From Benincasa hispida (Eukaryota > Streptophyta > Magnoliopsida > Cucurbitales > Cucurbitaceae), in NCBI RefSeq assembly GCF_009727055.1, contig NC_052357.1:82048054-82112053 (forward strand): a DNA stretch of 64,000 nt, written 5' to 3'. Below the pieces are notes generated by a model. The model was not told where the DNA came from and did not search any database. It was given only the letters and a program-made list of their open reading frames with translations. Below, piece after piece: positions 54,501 through 64,000 of the stretch. Within the stretch, counting starts at the first letter, position 1; each line of letters begins with the position of its first letter. The position numbers and the translations under genes are program-made.

Positions 54501-56400
54501 CAACGATAGAACATACTTTTTGGGCTCTCAGAGACAATCGAGCTTCCCGAGCTTTACTCTTTCGCTTTCTTCCTGAATCGCCCCCAGTCGATTTGCCCAT
54601 AATTGTCTTAATTTCTTTGGGGGGGGGGGGGAGTCCGCGTGTGGTTTCTTCTACTTTGAGTTGTTTTGCTTTGATTTCCATTCTAGTCTCCACTTTCTCC
54701 CACATATTCCTTCAGTTGTCCCCGTTGAATTAAAGTCTCTATAGCTTCCTTGTGGTCAAAGAATTCAGCAATGGTATGGTCATAGTCTTGGTGGAAGAGA
54801 CAGTATTTGTCTCTGTTTCTTTGGTCCGACCCAACTTTCAGCTTCAGGCTACTTCAGCATTTTCTTATCTTGGATCTCCATTAAAATCTACTCCACGGGT
54901 ACCACTATGGGAGTGTAACGCTCAAACTTGCTAGGTGGCAAGCCTTTTTTGGTTGTTTTTTCCTATGTTGTAGATCATTCTTCCGTTCTGCTCTTCTTGT
55001 TCTCATGACGATCTACATTTTCTCAACCCCTCGATCTTTGGTGATCTGGGCGAGTGGTTTTCTCTGCCTAACCACCTCTCAAGTAGAAAACTCCTTGGCA
55101 CTCATGTACTTCTGGGCCCTGGAAAGTAACTCAGCATAGGTGGTAGCGCCTTTATTGCCTAAAGAAGAAAGGAACCTCTGATCTCTGAGTCTTGCTACAA
55201 TGGCTGTCAGAGCTGCACCGTTAGTATAACCTTCAATCTGCAAAGCTTCGTTGTTGAATCTTGCAACATATTCTCTCAGTGATTCATTTCTTCCTTGCTT
55301 TATGGTAAGGAGATGAGTGAGTGGTTTTCTCTAATATCGACCTCCTAGGAACTAAGTAGTGAATGCTCTAGCTAGCTCTCGGAATGAAGCTATCGACCTT
55401 CTTTTCAGCTTTCTAAACCATTTCGGGCTGGTCCTGCCAAAGTGAACGAGAATGCCCTACACTTGATAGCGTCTCGGACTCCATGGAGTTCCATCCATGA
55501 CCGAAACATATCTAGATGCTCTACTGGATCTTTCGATCCATCATAGAGTTTTATGGTTGGCAACTTAAATTTGGGGGGCCGGCTTCTACATGATCTCATC
55601 TGTGAAGGGTGGTTCTACCTGATCCAAAAAATTATCTAGGTCCAACACCTCATGATCCTGAGCCTTCTTGATATCTCCTAGTTAGTTTTGGATGTTTGTA
55701 ACTTGATCGCCCATGGCCGACTATCCACTTCTCTGTCATCCTTGATCTAAATCCTCCACTTTTGATTGATAAGATCCCGTAAGTTTGTACTCAGGTCAGA
55801 TTTGTCAGCATGCTCCATCTTCCAAGCTTCCATTTGGTCATCTTTTTGGGTCGTTGATCGCCTCTGATATGTATGAGACCTCCTGGGTTGGCTCCTAACC
55901 GCAGCATAGTTTCGAACAGTAGCGGTTTGAGAGTGGTGATCAATGAGCGTCTGCTTCTTCGGACCCAAACCGTTTATACGCCAGTCATTTCCTCTTAGTT
56001 CCAACCTCTCTGATGCCTTTGGTCTAGGAACCTCAGATTCTCCTATCCCTTCAATTACTGGACCCTTACCCTTGGCTGGGTCTCGGGCCACTAAGGTAGT
56101 GCTTTGGCCCAAATTGTGCCTTTGCTTCCCATCACGCTTATTTTCCTTAGGAAAGTGGATCACATTCTGCTTGATGCCGTCAATGATGGGGTTCAGTCGT
56201 CTAAGCATCTCCATGGTCTAGCTCAGATTCTGACCTAAGCTATCTACCTTAGCGGCTAGAGTCGCGTACTCTGAAGCTAGCTCATTTTCAAGTCGATGAG
56301 CTTCCTCCTTCCTGAACACGTGTGGGTTGCCGCCTTGGTGACATTCACGATCCAAATCATCGTCAATTGGGAGATTTTCTCTATTCACATTGTTGCTCAT
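54501..56400 (-). pseudogene. gag (Tat/Retand)
   Basis: The start is at 56400 (MSNNVNRENLPIDDDLDRE), 47 bases after the primer site. A stop at 56218 is followed by the frame 56214-55747 (MLRRLNPIIDGIKQ). The capsid part is at 55599-55405: LPTIKLYDGSKDPVEHLDMF and AFSFTLAGPARNGLES. It continues in broken frames near 55270 (YVARFNNEALQIEGYTNG). 54780-54850 reads as a knuckle-like CLFHQDYDHT segment. A run of 13 G at 54619-54631 may hide a length error. Confidence 0.82.
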
Positions 56401-56446
56401 GGTTCGAACACAGAGTATGGTGGTAAGGGTAAAAGATATTGTTATT

Positions 56447-56466
56447 CTCCCCATAGACGGCACCAA
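56447..56466 (-). promoter_or_regulatory. primer binding site of the Tat/Retand-like element
   Basis: The minus strand reads TTGGTGCCGTCTATGGGGAG one base inside the 5' LTR. It is close to the TTGGCGCCGTCTGTGGGGA sequence typical of Tat/Retand elements. Confidence 0.85.
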
Positions 56467-56467
56467 C

Positions 56468-57398
56468 TGTTGATACCAAAAATTGCACCAACGGTAAATT
56501 TATGTTTGGAGGAGAATAATTGGATATTCTGCAAAAAAAAAAAGGTGAGTAAAGCTAACACCAATGTGGTGTTGAGCAAAATCCACTCTGACGCTCAAGT
56601 TAGAATCGGGTTTGAATTTCAGTCAACTGGTAACAATTAGCATAGGTTGAAAAGAATACCTCTCTTTGACGGTCTTGAATTATATAGATCGTCCATGTAA
56701 TAATTGAACATAGCTTGTCTCTTCGGCTTCCAACCCATCATTAATTACTACTTTATCCGTTTTCCACCTGAACCATCATTATCCGGGCTGTTATGGACTT
56801 CAACCCTTAATGTGCTCGATTTTTGGGTGGAAGTATGACTTTTGATTTATCAATAGTTATTCTTAATGTGTTATGCTTCTTTAATAATGTAATAATTGAG
56901 CTGCACAAACAGAATTGGGTAAATAAATAGTCTTTAAATTAACCATCTTAAAAGAGGTTTCCATTAATTTTCCTTTTCTCGAAAGACTAATGCATGGCTA
57001 AAATTCCATGCAAAATTCCTTACAACAATTGGGTCAGTCCAATTGAGGGTAAAAATGGATCTGAGGTTGACTACCCATAAAAATATATTTATTATTATAT
57101 TATTATATTATTATATTATTATTTTTTTTTAGTTGGCCTCATTTGGAGGCCAGCTGGGCTTAAAGCCCAACTGCCAGCCTACTTGGGCTGGCATTGAATG
57201 GATTGGTGGGGGAGGGGGAACCAGCTGCCTCTCCACCCCCACCCCCATCAGCCGGGCTTTACAGCCCAGCTGCCAGCCCTTTGCGGCTAGCCTTTTCCTC
57301 CATGGAAGGGGTGGGCAGTCTGGCTGCCACCCCCTCCTTCATTCTTTATATATATATATATATATATGTATATGCATATATATATATATATATATAAT

Positions 57399-57469
<71 letters not shown>

Positions 57470-57485
57470 TATGTATGTATGTATA

Positions 57486-57518
<33 letters not shown>

Positions 57519-57857
57519 TTTCTTTATGTAATTATTCCTTTATTTAAATATACACACATATATATTTACTTTTTTACTTAAATATATATATACATATATA
57601 TTTCTTTATGTAAATAATATACATATATACTTATTTACTTAAATATATACTTCTTATTTATGAATATATCATTCCATATGCACAAGATACAATATTACTT
57701 TAGCCAAAAGCCATTTGAAAGTCTATTAGCTTGGCTTCCACCTTCGAGTTGCCTATCGAGCTTGGCTGGCTTTCCTTAGCCCACCTTCTTAGCTCAACTG
57801 CCTTTACCCAAACCTTGGATTTAATTATGCTATCTGGGTTCAATTTCACCCTCCACA
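56468..57857 (-). repeat. 5' LTR of the Tat/Retand-like element
   Basis: Plus strand TGTTGATACC to CCCTCCACA, followed by the duplication ATATG (57858-57862). It contains a GC-rich block absent from the left LTR (57195-57330) and a long TA/TATG microsatellite (57345-57520), which accounts for most of the length difference. The open plus frame across the microsatellite is a low-complexity artefact. Confidence 0.88.
57345..57520. repeat. TA / TATG microsatellite
   Basis: Long (TA)n followed by TATG and GTAT units inside the Tat 5' LTR. The 3' LTR has only about 18 bases of (AT)n at the same place. Confidence 0.9.
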
Positions 57858-57862
57858 ATATG

Positions 57863-58890
57863 TTTCCACCTCTCTAACATTATAATTAATTAATTCTTTG
57901 TGAATCTAATTCACATGAATTAAATATTTGAATCCCATGCAGATATTTCTCTCTAATATAATTTGAATTATAGATCACATCTATAATTAATTATATATTA
58001 ATCACATTAATATACAATTTTCTCAATTGATTTAATTCAAATCATTCCTCATTAATAACTTTTAGTGAGCTAACAAGGGGACCTGGTGGGCCTACAGATC
58101 AGAAGCTCCAACGATATGAGATTAATTGGCTAAACTCATTGATCAAATTAATCAATATTCATTAACTGTGGGTACACTCCACTAAAGACCCACAGCTGCA
58201 CTCTTCTCACTGTAGATATATTCCTATGTCCATGGATGTAGATCAATAACAATATGTTAGTCATTACGAGTGTTCGTAACACCAACTGAGTCAAATTATC
58301 GTTTTACCCTCGAGTTATCTCTGTATTCTTAAGTACCAATGCTCTTCTAAGGAACAACCTATTTATGGTCTAATCATTAAACAAAAACCCATCTTGGACA
58401 AATGAGAGGGTAGGACTCTTTGTTCAATTCCCGGAGACACTACTTAAGGGGCACTCATCTACTTACCATAAAGTCGAGAAAGAGTGAATTTCATTTTGTA
58501 TTATTATGTTCCCAACTCTTGCTCAGTCTTGTCCCCAAAATGGTAGGCTTATTGAGTCAACAAACTGGCCACTCTCATCCATAAAAATCAAAGGACAATC
58601 CCTTGTAAACAAAAGGAGTTCATAATACACTCAAGATTAAGACTAAGTTGCCTAGGTCATCCTATTAAAATAGAAACCTAACTAGTAAATGGTGTTACAT
58701 CTAGTGGTTACTATTTCGTGGTTTAGTCTTATGCAAACTTGTTGCATAGGATATCCCCATTCGCATGTCACCTATACAAATACGTTGGATCATTACGTTT
58801 GTATCAAATATAAAGTGGGTCATATCCATAGTGTCACTAGGATAAGGTACCTACCTTATCCTAATACTATAGACCCTTTGAAACTATATC
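57863..58890 (-). repeat. copia LTR, continuation of 32529-33095
   Basis: Resumes after the Tat element and its ATATG duplication. It matches 23690-24500 over much of its length (for example 'tccaacgatatgagattaat'). Cut at 58890 by copia M in the opposite orientation. Confidence 0.68.
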
Positions 58891-60781
58891 TATTGGGAAT
58901 GTCCTAAAATTCACAGTTCGTAATCATAGAAACATATTTTATTTTACAAAAGTATTGTTGAAGCATTTATTCAATAAAAGTGTTATTGAAATTGCATTAT
59001 GTAATAAAAATCCAATAAACGAATTCATGGCTATAGTATGAATACTGTAACTTTATGTAAAGACATAAAAGAGGATCAAGTTATAGTATATAGCCAAAAA
59101 GGTTTATAAGTATATGGATGAGATTGGGTACCTGGGGACACTATGGATGGGGCCCAATTTGTATATTGATACAAACGACGTGATCCCGAAATCATTCATG
59201 TGGAGACATGCAAGTAGGGGCATCCTATGCAAAAGAGTTTTACATAAGACCAGACCACAAAATAGCCACTTTTTTCTTTATAACGACTGTTTACTATTAA
59301 AACTAACTATTTCAATTTGATGACCTAGGTTAACTCGATCTTAATCCTGAGCTAACTATGAACTCCTATTTATTTGAGATTATCTTTTGATCTGCATAAG
59401 TGAGAGTAGTTCAACAATATACTGCTCAACAAGCCTCCCATTTTGGGGATAAGACTGGATAGATAGCTGGGATATAATCCTACAAGATGAAATTCACTCC
59501 CACCCATTTTAGGGTTAGCAGATAGGTTGTTGCCTTAGGGACTGATTACTAGTCTTGAACAAAGGAGTCCCACCCTCTTATGGCCGAGAGGGACATGGAT
59601 TATTAGTTGGACTATAAACCAATTTTTCAATAGAGGATCAGTAGGGACTTAAGGAGCAAGATGTATTTATAGGGATAAAATGATAATTTTGACCTAGTTG
59701 TAAAAAATAGGATTGACTTACTGATTATGGTTAAATTAAGTGGACAAAAATATATCTACAGTGAGGAGAATGCAACTATCGAACTATAGTGGTATGTCTC
59801 GATGGTTAACGAATATTAATTAAATCAGATTAAAGAGTTTAACTGTTAATCTCAAATCGTTGGAGCTCATGATCTGTAGGTCCATAAGGTCCCTCTACTA
59901 GCTCGTAAAACATTACACCTTGGATTAGAAAATTGCGCGAATTTGAAGTGTTCAAATTTGAAATTAGGGTTTTGAATTTGAAATGTTCAAATTAAATTTT
60001 ATGTTTTGGACAATTATATTCAATATAATTAACGTTTAAATTTATAAAAATTAAACGTAAATTAGAGAGTCTAGAATATTTAAATATTGATTACATGAAT
60101 AGGATTCATGTTTAAATTAGGTGTTTTTATTAATTTAATATTAAATTATTATTATTTAATTAATTAATTAAATTTATTCAATTAATTATTTAAATAAAAT
60201 TAATTTCAAATTATAAATTCAGTTTTAGAAATTAAGTTTATTATTTAAATTAATTTCAATTAATTTAAATGAAATTTTAATTTTAATTTAGTTAGTGGAA
60301 TTATCCTATTTTTTAAATTATTAGTGGATTTTTCCACATTTTGACACCTTGCCCACTCACTTAGAGTTAATTGAGGTGTCAATTGGCTGAATGCTTGAGT
60401 GCTTGCATGTTACAACTTGTTAAATACTTCATTATTCAGAATTTTGAAGGCATGCATTCTGAAATTTGATGAAATTTCTGTAAAAATTCTTGAACTCTAA
60501 ACTCTCTCCAATCCCTTTCCCAATCTATCTCAATCTTGAGTTTTCACCACTCAATTCAAGGCTGAGGATAGTAGATAAGACTCTCTTGGTACTCTACTGG
60601 AGTTTTGGAGAACCAATTCGTGGAATTCAGCAAGGATTTGAAGTGATTCTACAAAGGTATACTTTCATGAAACCTTCTTGTTGTAAAACTGTTTTTAGCA
60701 TGCTTTTATAACTCAAATTAAATGTAATTAGAGTGCTTAATAATACTGTTAGCTTCCGCTTTATGCTTGTTTATCCTGTCA
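58891..60781 (+). repeat. 5' LTR of copia M
   Basis: Starts TATTGGGAATGTCC (TG mutated to TA; compare TGTTGGGAATGTCC of copia 1) and ends TATCCTGTCA two bases before the primer site. AT-rich in the middle (60000-60340). No genes. Confidence 0.82.
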
Positions 60782-60783
60782 AT

Positions 60784-60795
60784 TGGTATTAGAGC
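60784..60795 (+). promoter_or_regulatory. primer binding site, copia M
   Basis: TGGTATTAGAGC, one base away from the usual initiator tRNA-Met type site TGGTATCAGAGC, two bases after the LTR. Confidence 0.82.
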
Positions 60796-61069
60796 ATGAT
60801 TTAAGCACTCGATTAATATTAATTTGAGTTTGGTGGGTGAATTTCTAGCATTGCATGTTTGGTGACTGATATGGTTTTTAATTCAACTTTGACATTAGAA
60901 TTCTCTTTGATTAAGTTGTTAAAGTTGTAATTGACTCTTGGTTTATGAGCTTTAACATGTGTTTGAGAGTCTGTAAGTTTATTGGACTCAATAGAGTTAA
61001 AAATAGGTTGTAATTGAAAATTGAAGCAAGTAAGCTCAGTTGGAAAAAACTAGAGAAGCAACCACTGTC

Positions 61070-61165
61070 AGGCAACGTTGCGACGCTGCCCACATAGCAT
61101 TGCAACGCTGTTCTTGTTGAACCCGAGGCATTGCAATGCTAGGATGGTGCATTGCAACGATGCTC
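61070..61165. repeat. short palindrome cluster (GCATTGCAATGC type) in copia M leader
   Basis: GCAACGTTGC (61072-61081) and GCATTGCAATGC (61128-61139) are perfect palindromes. Variants AGCATTGCAACGCTG and GCATTGCAACGATGC lie between and after them. Same leader position as the CGATCG arrays. Confidence 0.7.
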
Positions 61166-61795
61166 ATCCCAACCCAGAAATGTGCACATCCGTGAATTGG
61201 TTTGCAGAGGCGGTACGATTCGACCGGTTCAAGGGCATGAGGTCCGATTCAACCTACTTTGGACCGATTAAGTCTCAATTAGAGCATTAGAGCATCGGTT
61301 TGAGTGGTTCAGGTCAATTCAAGCAGTCTAGAGGCTTCCTCAAGTTTTTTTAATTTTTTGTTTTGTAATAAATTAGTTTATTGCTTGCTTAGGATGCCAA
61401 AGTTGATCCATATCAGTGTTGTTTAAATATTGTATGCATGTGATGTATGTTATATTTAAATTAAACATGTATGTGCATAGATTTAAAATCCCACCTTAGG
61501 AAAGAATGTTCATGCATTGATATATGTTATAAATTAGTTATAATATATAGTATGCATGATTAGGGTTTCATAAGTTTAATATAATTGTTATATTAATGTA
61601 TGAAATGCTTATGTGAATGTTATAGCATGTCTATAATTTTATAAGACTTACAAAATGGGTTAGACATTTAAAATCTATAACAAAGATAAGGTGCATGCTC
61701 ACTTAGGTTTAATAACAACTTGTTTTAATAGTTAAAATATGTCATTATCTTATAAAACATGGTTATAAACTCAATCGGTCTATAATCCTGTCTAA

Positions 61796-61839
61796 GGTAG
61801 GAGGTACTTAAGTTGACGGTTTACGTAACACCTCCTACC
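61796..61839 (+). promoter_or_regulatory. conserved leader hairpin (M)
   Basis: GGTAGGAGGT (61796-61805) and ACCTCCTACC (61830-61839) are perfect 10-base inverted arms. The loop begins ACTTAAGTTGACGGTTTACG. This is the clearest form of the block shared with copia 1, copia 2 and J. Confidence 0.7.
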
Positions 61840-61975
61840 TAGGGATTTTAGTTGAATTACTGAGCATTGTTAACTGGTTTTATGAGCATGCGTGAGCGGT
61901 GTGAGGTAATAAAATGGCATTATAACTTAGAAATCGTAGGTTAAAATCCAAATATAAACGTTATACTTGGATAAA

Positions 61976-64000
61976 TGATGATGGGCAAAAATGTACATTA
62001 TTATAGGCCTTTTATTTAGAATTATGAGGGTTGTTAAGTAGAATATGTGGTGATTGTATTATAAATTCATGAGAAAGTGAGCTTGCATCGGTCAACAATG
62101 AAAATCTCGGCTAACCTACTACTATGTGTTATTTTGCGTTCAAATGTCCATTTTTGTAGCTAACGTAGGAATCGATTGCATGCGGTGAATCTCACCATCA
62201 CAGAGGTGATCGTATACGTTCAACGCATGAATGTTGTGGCCATTAACTGCATGCATCCATTGCTTAGAGGTTGCGGCTACAGAGTAATAACCGTAATAGA
62301 GGGATGAATCCAAGAGTGGTGGAATACGTTGGTACTTCGGAAATCAAGCATGAACGCATACCTCGGGAGTACCAAAAGTTGATGTTGACATTTCACCTAC
62401 CACGCCGTTAGCAGCAGAGATTCAGAGCAGGTCCATCATGTCATTAGTAGCAGAAATTCAGAAAAGGACCATCAATGCTGTCGGCGATCAAGCTCTATAA
62501 ACAGAAGCCTTAGAGCCCAACTTCAAGGCATCCGGGGTTTTCTGCCTGAAGGCATCCGAGCTTCTACCTTCGGGCAGACCCTTGTGATCCAGATGAAAGC
62601 GTGAGAATACATTTTTTAGAGTTCTTCATTCCTTTAAACATTCCGGGTGACAACCGGAGCTTCACTGGAGATAGATCTCGAGAGAGACTACTCCATCGCC
62701 CATCCATAGCACCACCGGCAACCTTGACACACATCTGATGGAAGCAAGACATTGCCCATCTAATCCTCCATATCTCTTCTATCTCTGTATTGTATTACAT
62801 TGTGGGTTAAGAGATTAATACATTTTGCGATCAATGCATTTCTCTATTTTCTTCGATTCCATCTTCATTTTTTTATCACCCTTTACTTTCACTGCAAAGA
62901 CTAAGTAAGATTGCTAGAGTATCGCATACTCAATCATGTGGCATAGATATATGAAGTAAGTAGCAAACCACCGAGAGGTGTGCGTTACGCGAGTGTTGTG
63001 AGAAAATCCTATTTGCTTAATGTGATACTGTAGCAATGCTTGTATATGAGCTGATCAGTGGTAGCTAACTGCCCGGGAGGGTAAGTGGTGGAACACATTA
63101 AGCATAATAAGCAGTGTTCCTAGAGATAGGAATAATCTTATGTCAATCATGTTTATGTGAATACCTTGTCTTATGAACGCATCATTCATCATTTAGGCAT
63201 ACTTGAGAGAGTAGTCTAAAAACCAAATCTATGCTTGAGAGAGTCAGTTTGGATCGCATAAGTAAGAATAGAGGCTTAGTGATAAGCTCTATTTGCTATT
63301 ACACAGCGTGTGCACCCTATAGATAGGATATGAAAGTATGCGGTCATATCGCATGTGTCCAGAAGTAGGATCTAGTGGTATACGATCATCTTGTTTATGT
63401 ATGGGAGCACGTGAGCAAGAATAGAGACTTAGACATAAGGCCTCTCGATACTATCACATATACATCGCATGTGTCTTTGTTAAGTGTGTGTAGAATAATC
63501 GCATAACTTGCATTGGCTGGGGTTACCCTAGCGATCAAGCTTAGTGATGCGGTGAAGTCATCCATGCCATTTTATCTATTTTCCCATGCATTTTATTACG
63601 CATTAATAGTTTCCGTGTTTCTATCTCTCATAGTCATACTTCCACTGCTTAATCTATTAGTTAGGAGTAGGAGTAGCGCATAGCCTATAATCTTCAATGT
63701 TCTTTTATTCTTCGCCACAAACACGTTACTTTATAACATTTAGCTACAAGTCCCTGAGTTCGACCTCAAATCACCCGAGAAACTTGCGATCTTGTTATAC
63801 CTAGCGAGAGAGCAAGAAAACTTATGGCAGGAATGCATGGTCATCAGACGCATATTGCATATCCCTTAGTCCAACGCATGACCAGCGACGTATGGAGAAC
63901 AAATGATAAACGCATATTTATTTACTCCATTTTCCACACATCAATAAACCACAAAAACTTAGGATGTTTTTTAGCCGAAATATACCTAAGTACAAGAGAT
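61976..64000. repeat. unclassified repeat, runs off the window
   Basis: Starts TGATGATGGGC where leader homology ends. It contains a two-copy tandem repeat (62407-62440, 62443-62477; AGCAGCAGAGATTCAG and AGTAGCAGAAATTCAG), CTCTATAAACAG near 62495, a hairpin (62541-62578) and many GCG/CGCAT words. Segments near 63755-63785 match 47250-47280 in inverse orientation, so it is repetitive. It may be an LTR of another retrotransposon. No convincing ORF. Confidence 0.5.
62541..62578 (+). repeat. local hairpin in the unclassified repeat
   Basis: TCTGCCTGAAGG (62541-62552) pairs with CCTTCGGGCAGA (62567-62578): 12 positions, one a G-U pair in RNA, loop of 14. AAGGCATCCG is also directly repeated (62525-62534, 62550-62559). 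Confidence 0.6.

Larger units (their letters stand above)
33096..57857 (-). mobile_element. Ty3/gypsy Tat/Retand-like element, complete ends, with nested insertions
   Basis: Bounded by LTRs 33096-34197 and 56468-57857 and by ATATG duplications. On the minus strand: 5' LTR, primer site TTGGTGCCGTCTATGGGGAG, gag, protease, (RT missing), archaeal-type RNase H, integrase, pol end at about 49657, then a convergent opposite-strand ORF, polypurine tract and 3' LTR. The second RNase H and the antisense ORF are known traits of the Tat lineage, Retand in particular. Two insertions are nested in it: copia J (36443-49062) and a gypsy-type LTR (51672-53992). Without them it would be near 9.8 kb. Confidence 0.9.
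58891..61975 (+). mobile_element. Ty1/copia element 'M', 5' part only
   Basis: 5' LTR (58891-60781), primer site and leader up to about 61975, where an unclassified repeat begins. Any gag-pol would lie beyond the window. Its leader follows the order of the other copies: palindromes, GGTTC tract, AT-rich part, CTTAAG block. Confidence 0.78.
60796..61975 (+). other. copia M untranslated leader (partial)
   Basis: Contains the GCATTGCAATGC-type cluster (61070-61165), GGTTC/AACCG words (61195-61330), an AT-rich ATGCAT/TATAAT tract (61370-61740), and the CTTAAG hairpin block (61796-61839). Similarity to the copia 1 leader continues to about 61975. No ORF. Confidence 0.7.

Noticed and set aside
57133..57531. 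Open plus-strand frame of 132 codons with a YIYIYI tail
   Set aside because: The second half is translation of a TA/TATG microsatellite, and the first half is LTR sequence present in the other LTR without this frame.

Overview
This window is nuclear plant DNA made almost entirely of nested transposable elements. I find no host protein gene, rRNA or tRNA. The organism is a eudicot. A cucurbit is my best guess from the look of the copia polyproteins, but that rests on memory and is weak. Reading frames are full of stops and frameshifts, so nearly every coding entry is a pseudogene. One 38-bp stretch (43687-43724) is a sequencing adapter, so that part is an assembly artefact, and one base (11192) is unresolved.

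Layout, left to right. 1-4537: a decayed Ty3/gypsy chromovirus (Tekay/Del-like, minus strand) with chromodomain, integrase, RNase H, RT, protease and gag. 4538-13552: a Ty1/copia element (copia 1, minus) cut by a solo LTR (4556-6402, target duplication ATTGT). 13553-15648: a 5'-truncated hAT transposon. 15649-17500: a fragment of a second copia element (copia 3). 17501-27664: copia 2 (minus), with a probable solo LTR in its leader. 27961-28640: a DUF1985-like ORF fragment. 29079-32528: a gypsy-type LTR split by another solo LTR (29535-31572, TAAAG). 32529-33095 plus 57863-58890: a copia LTR.

Inside that copia LTR sits one complete Ty3/gypsy Tat/Retand-type element (33096-57857, target duplication ATATG at both ends). 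It carries gag, protease, an archaeal-type RNase H, integrase and, on the opposite strand, an additional ORF (aORF). Its RT is missing. Its aORF is interrupted by a copia element (copia J, plus strand, 36443-49062), which in turn holds a solo LTR (43437-45397, AATAG). A further gypsy-type LTR (51672-53992) lies between its protease and RNase H. At 58891 a last copia element (copia M, plus) begins. Its leader is cut near 61976 by an unclassified repeat that runs off the window.

The most interesting structure is the very long untranslated leader between the 5' LTR and gag of the four copia copies (copia 1, copia 2, J, M). Each has, in the same order, an array of short palindromic motifs, a GGTTCAA/AACCGG-rich tract, an AT/ATGCAT-rich tract and a conserved CTTAAGTTGACGG-type block that can form a hairpin. 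A duplicated GC-rich module follows in J and copia 2. The palindromic motif differs between lineages (CTAAACGATCGTTTAG type, TAGCGTC-GT-GACGCTA type, GCATTGCAATGC type) while its position is kept. In the J family the same CGATCG motif also fills the U3 just upstream of the TATA box. I regard this as the best candidate for an undescribed cis-acting system.
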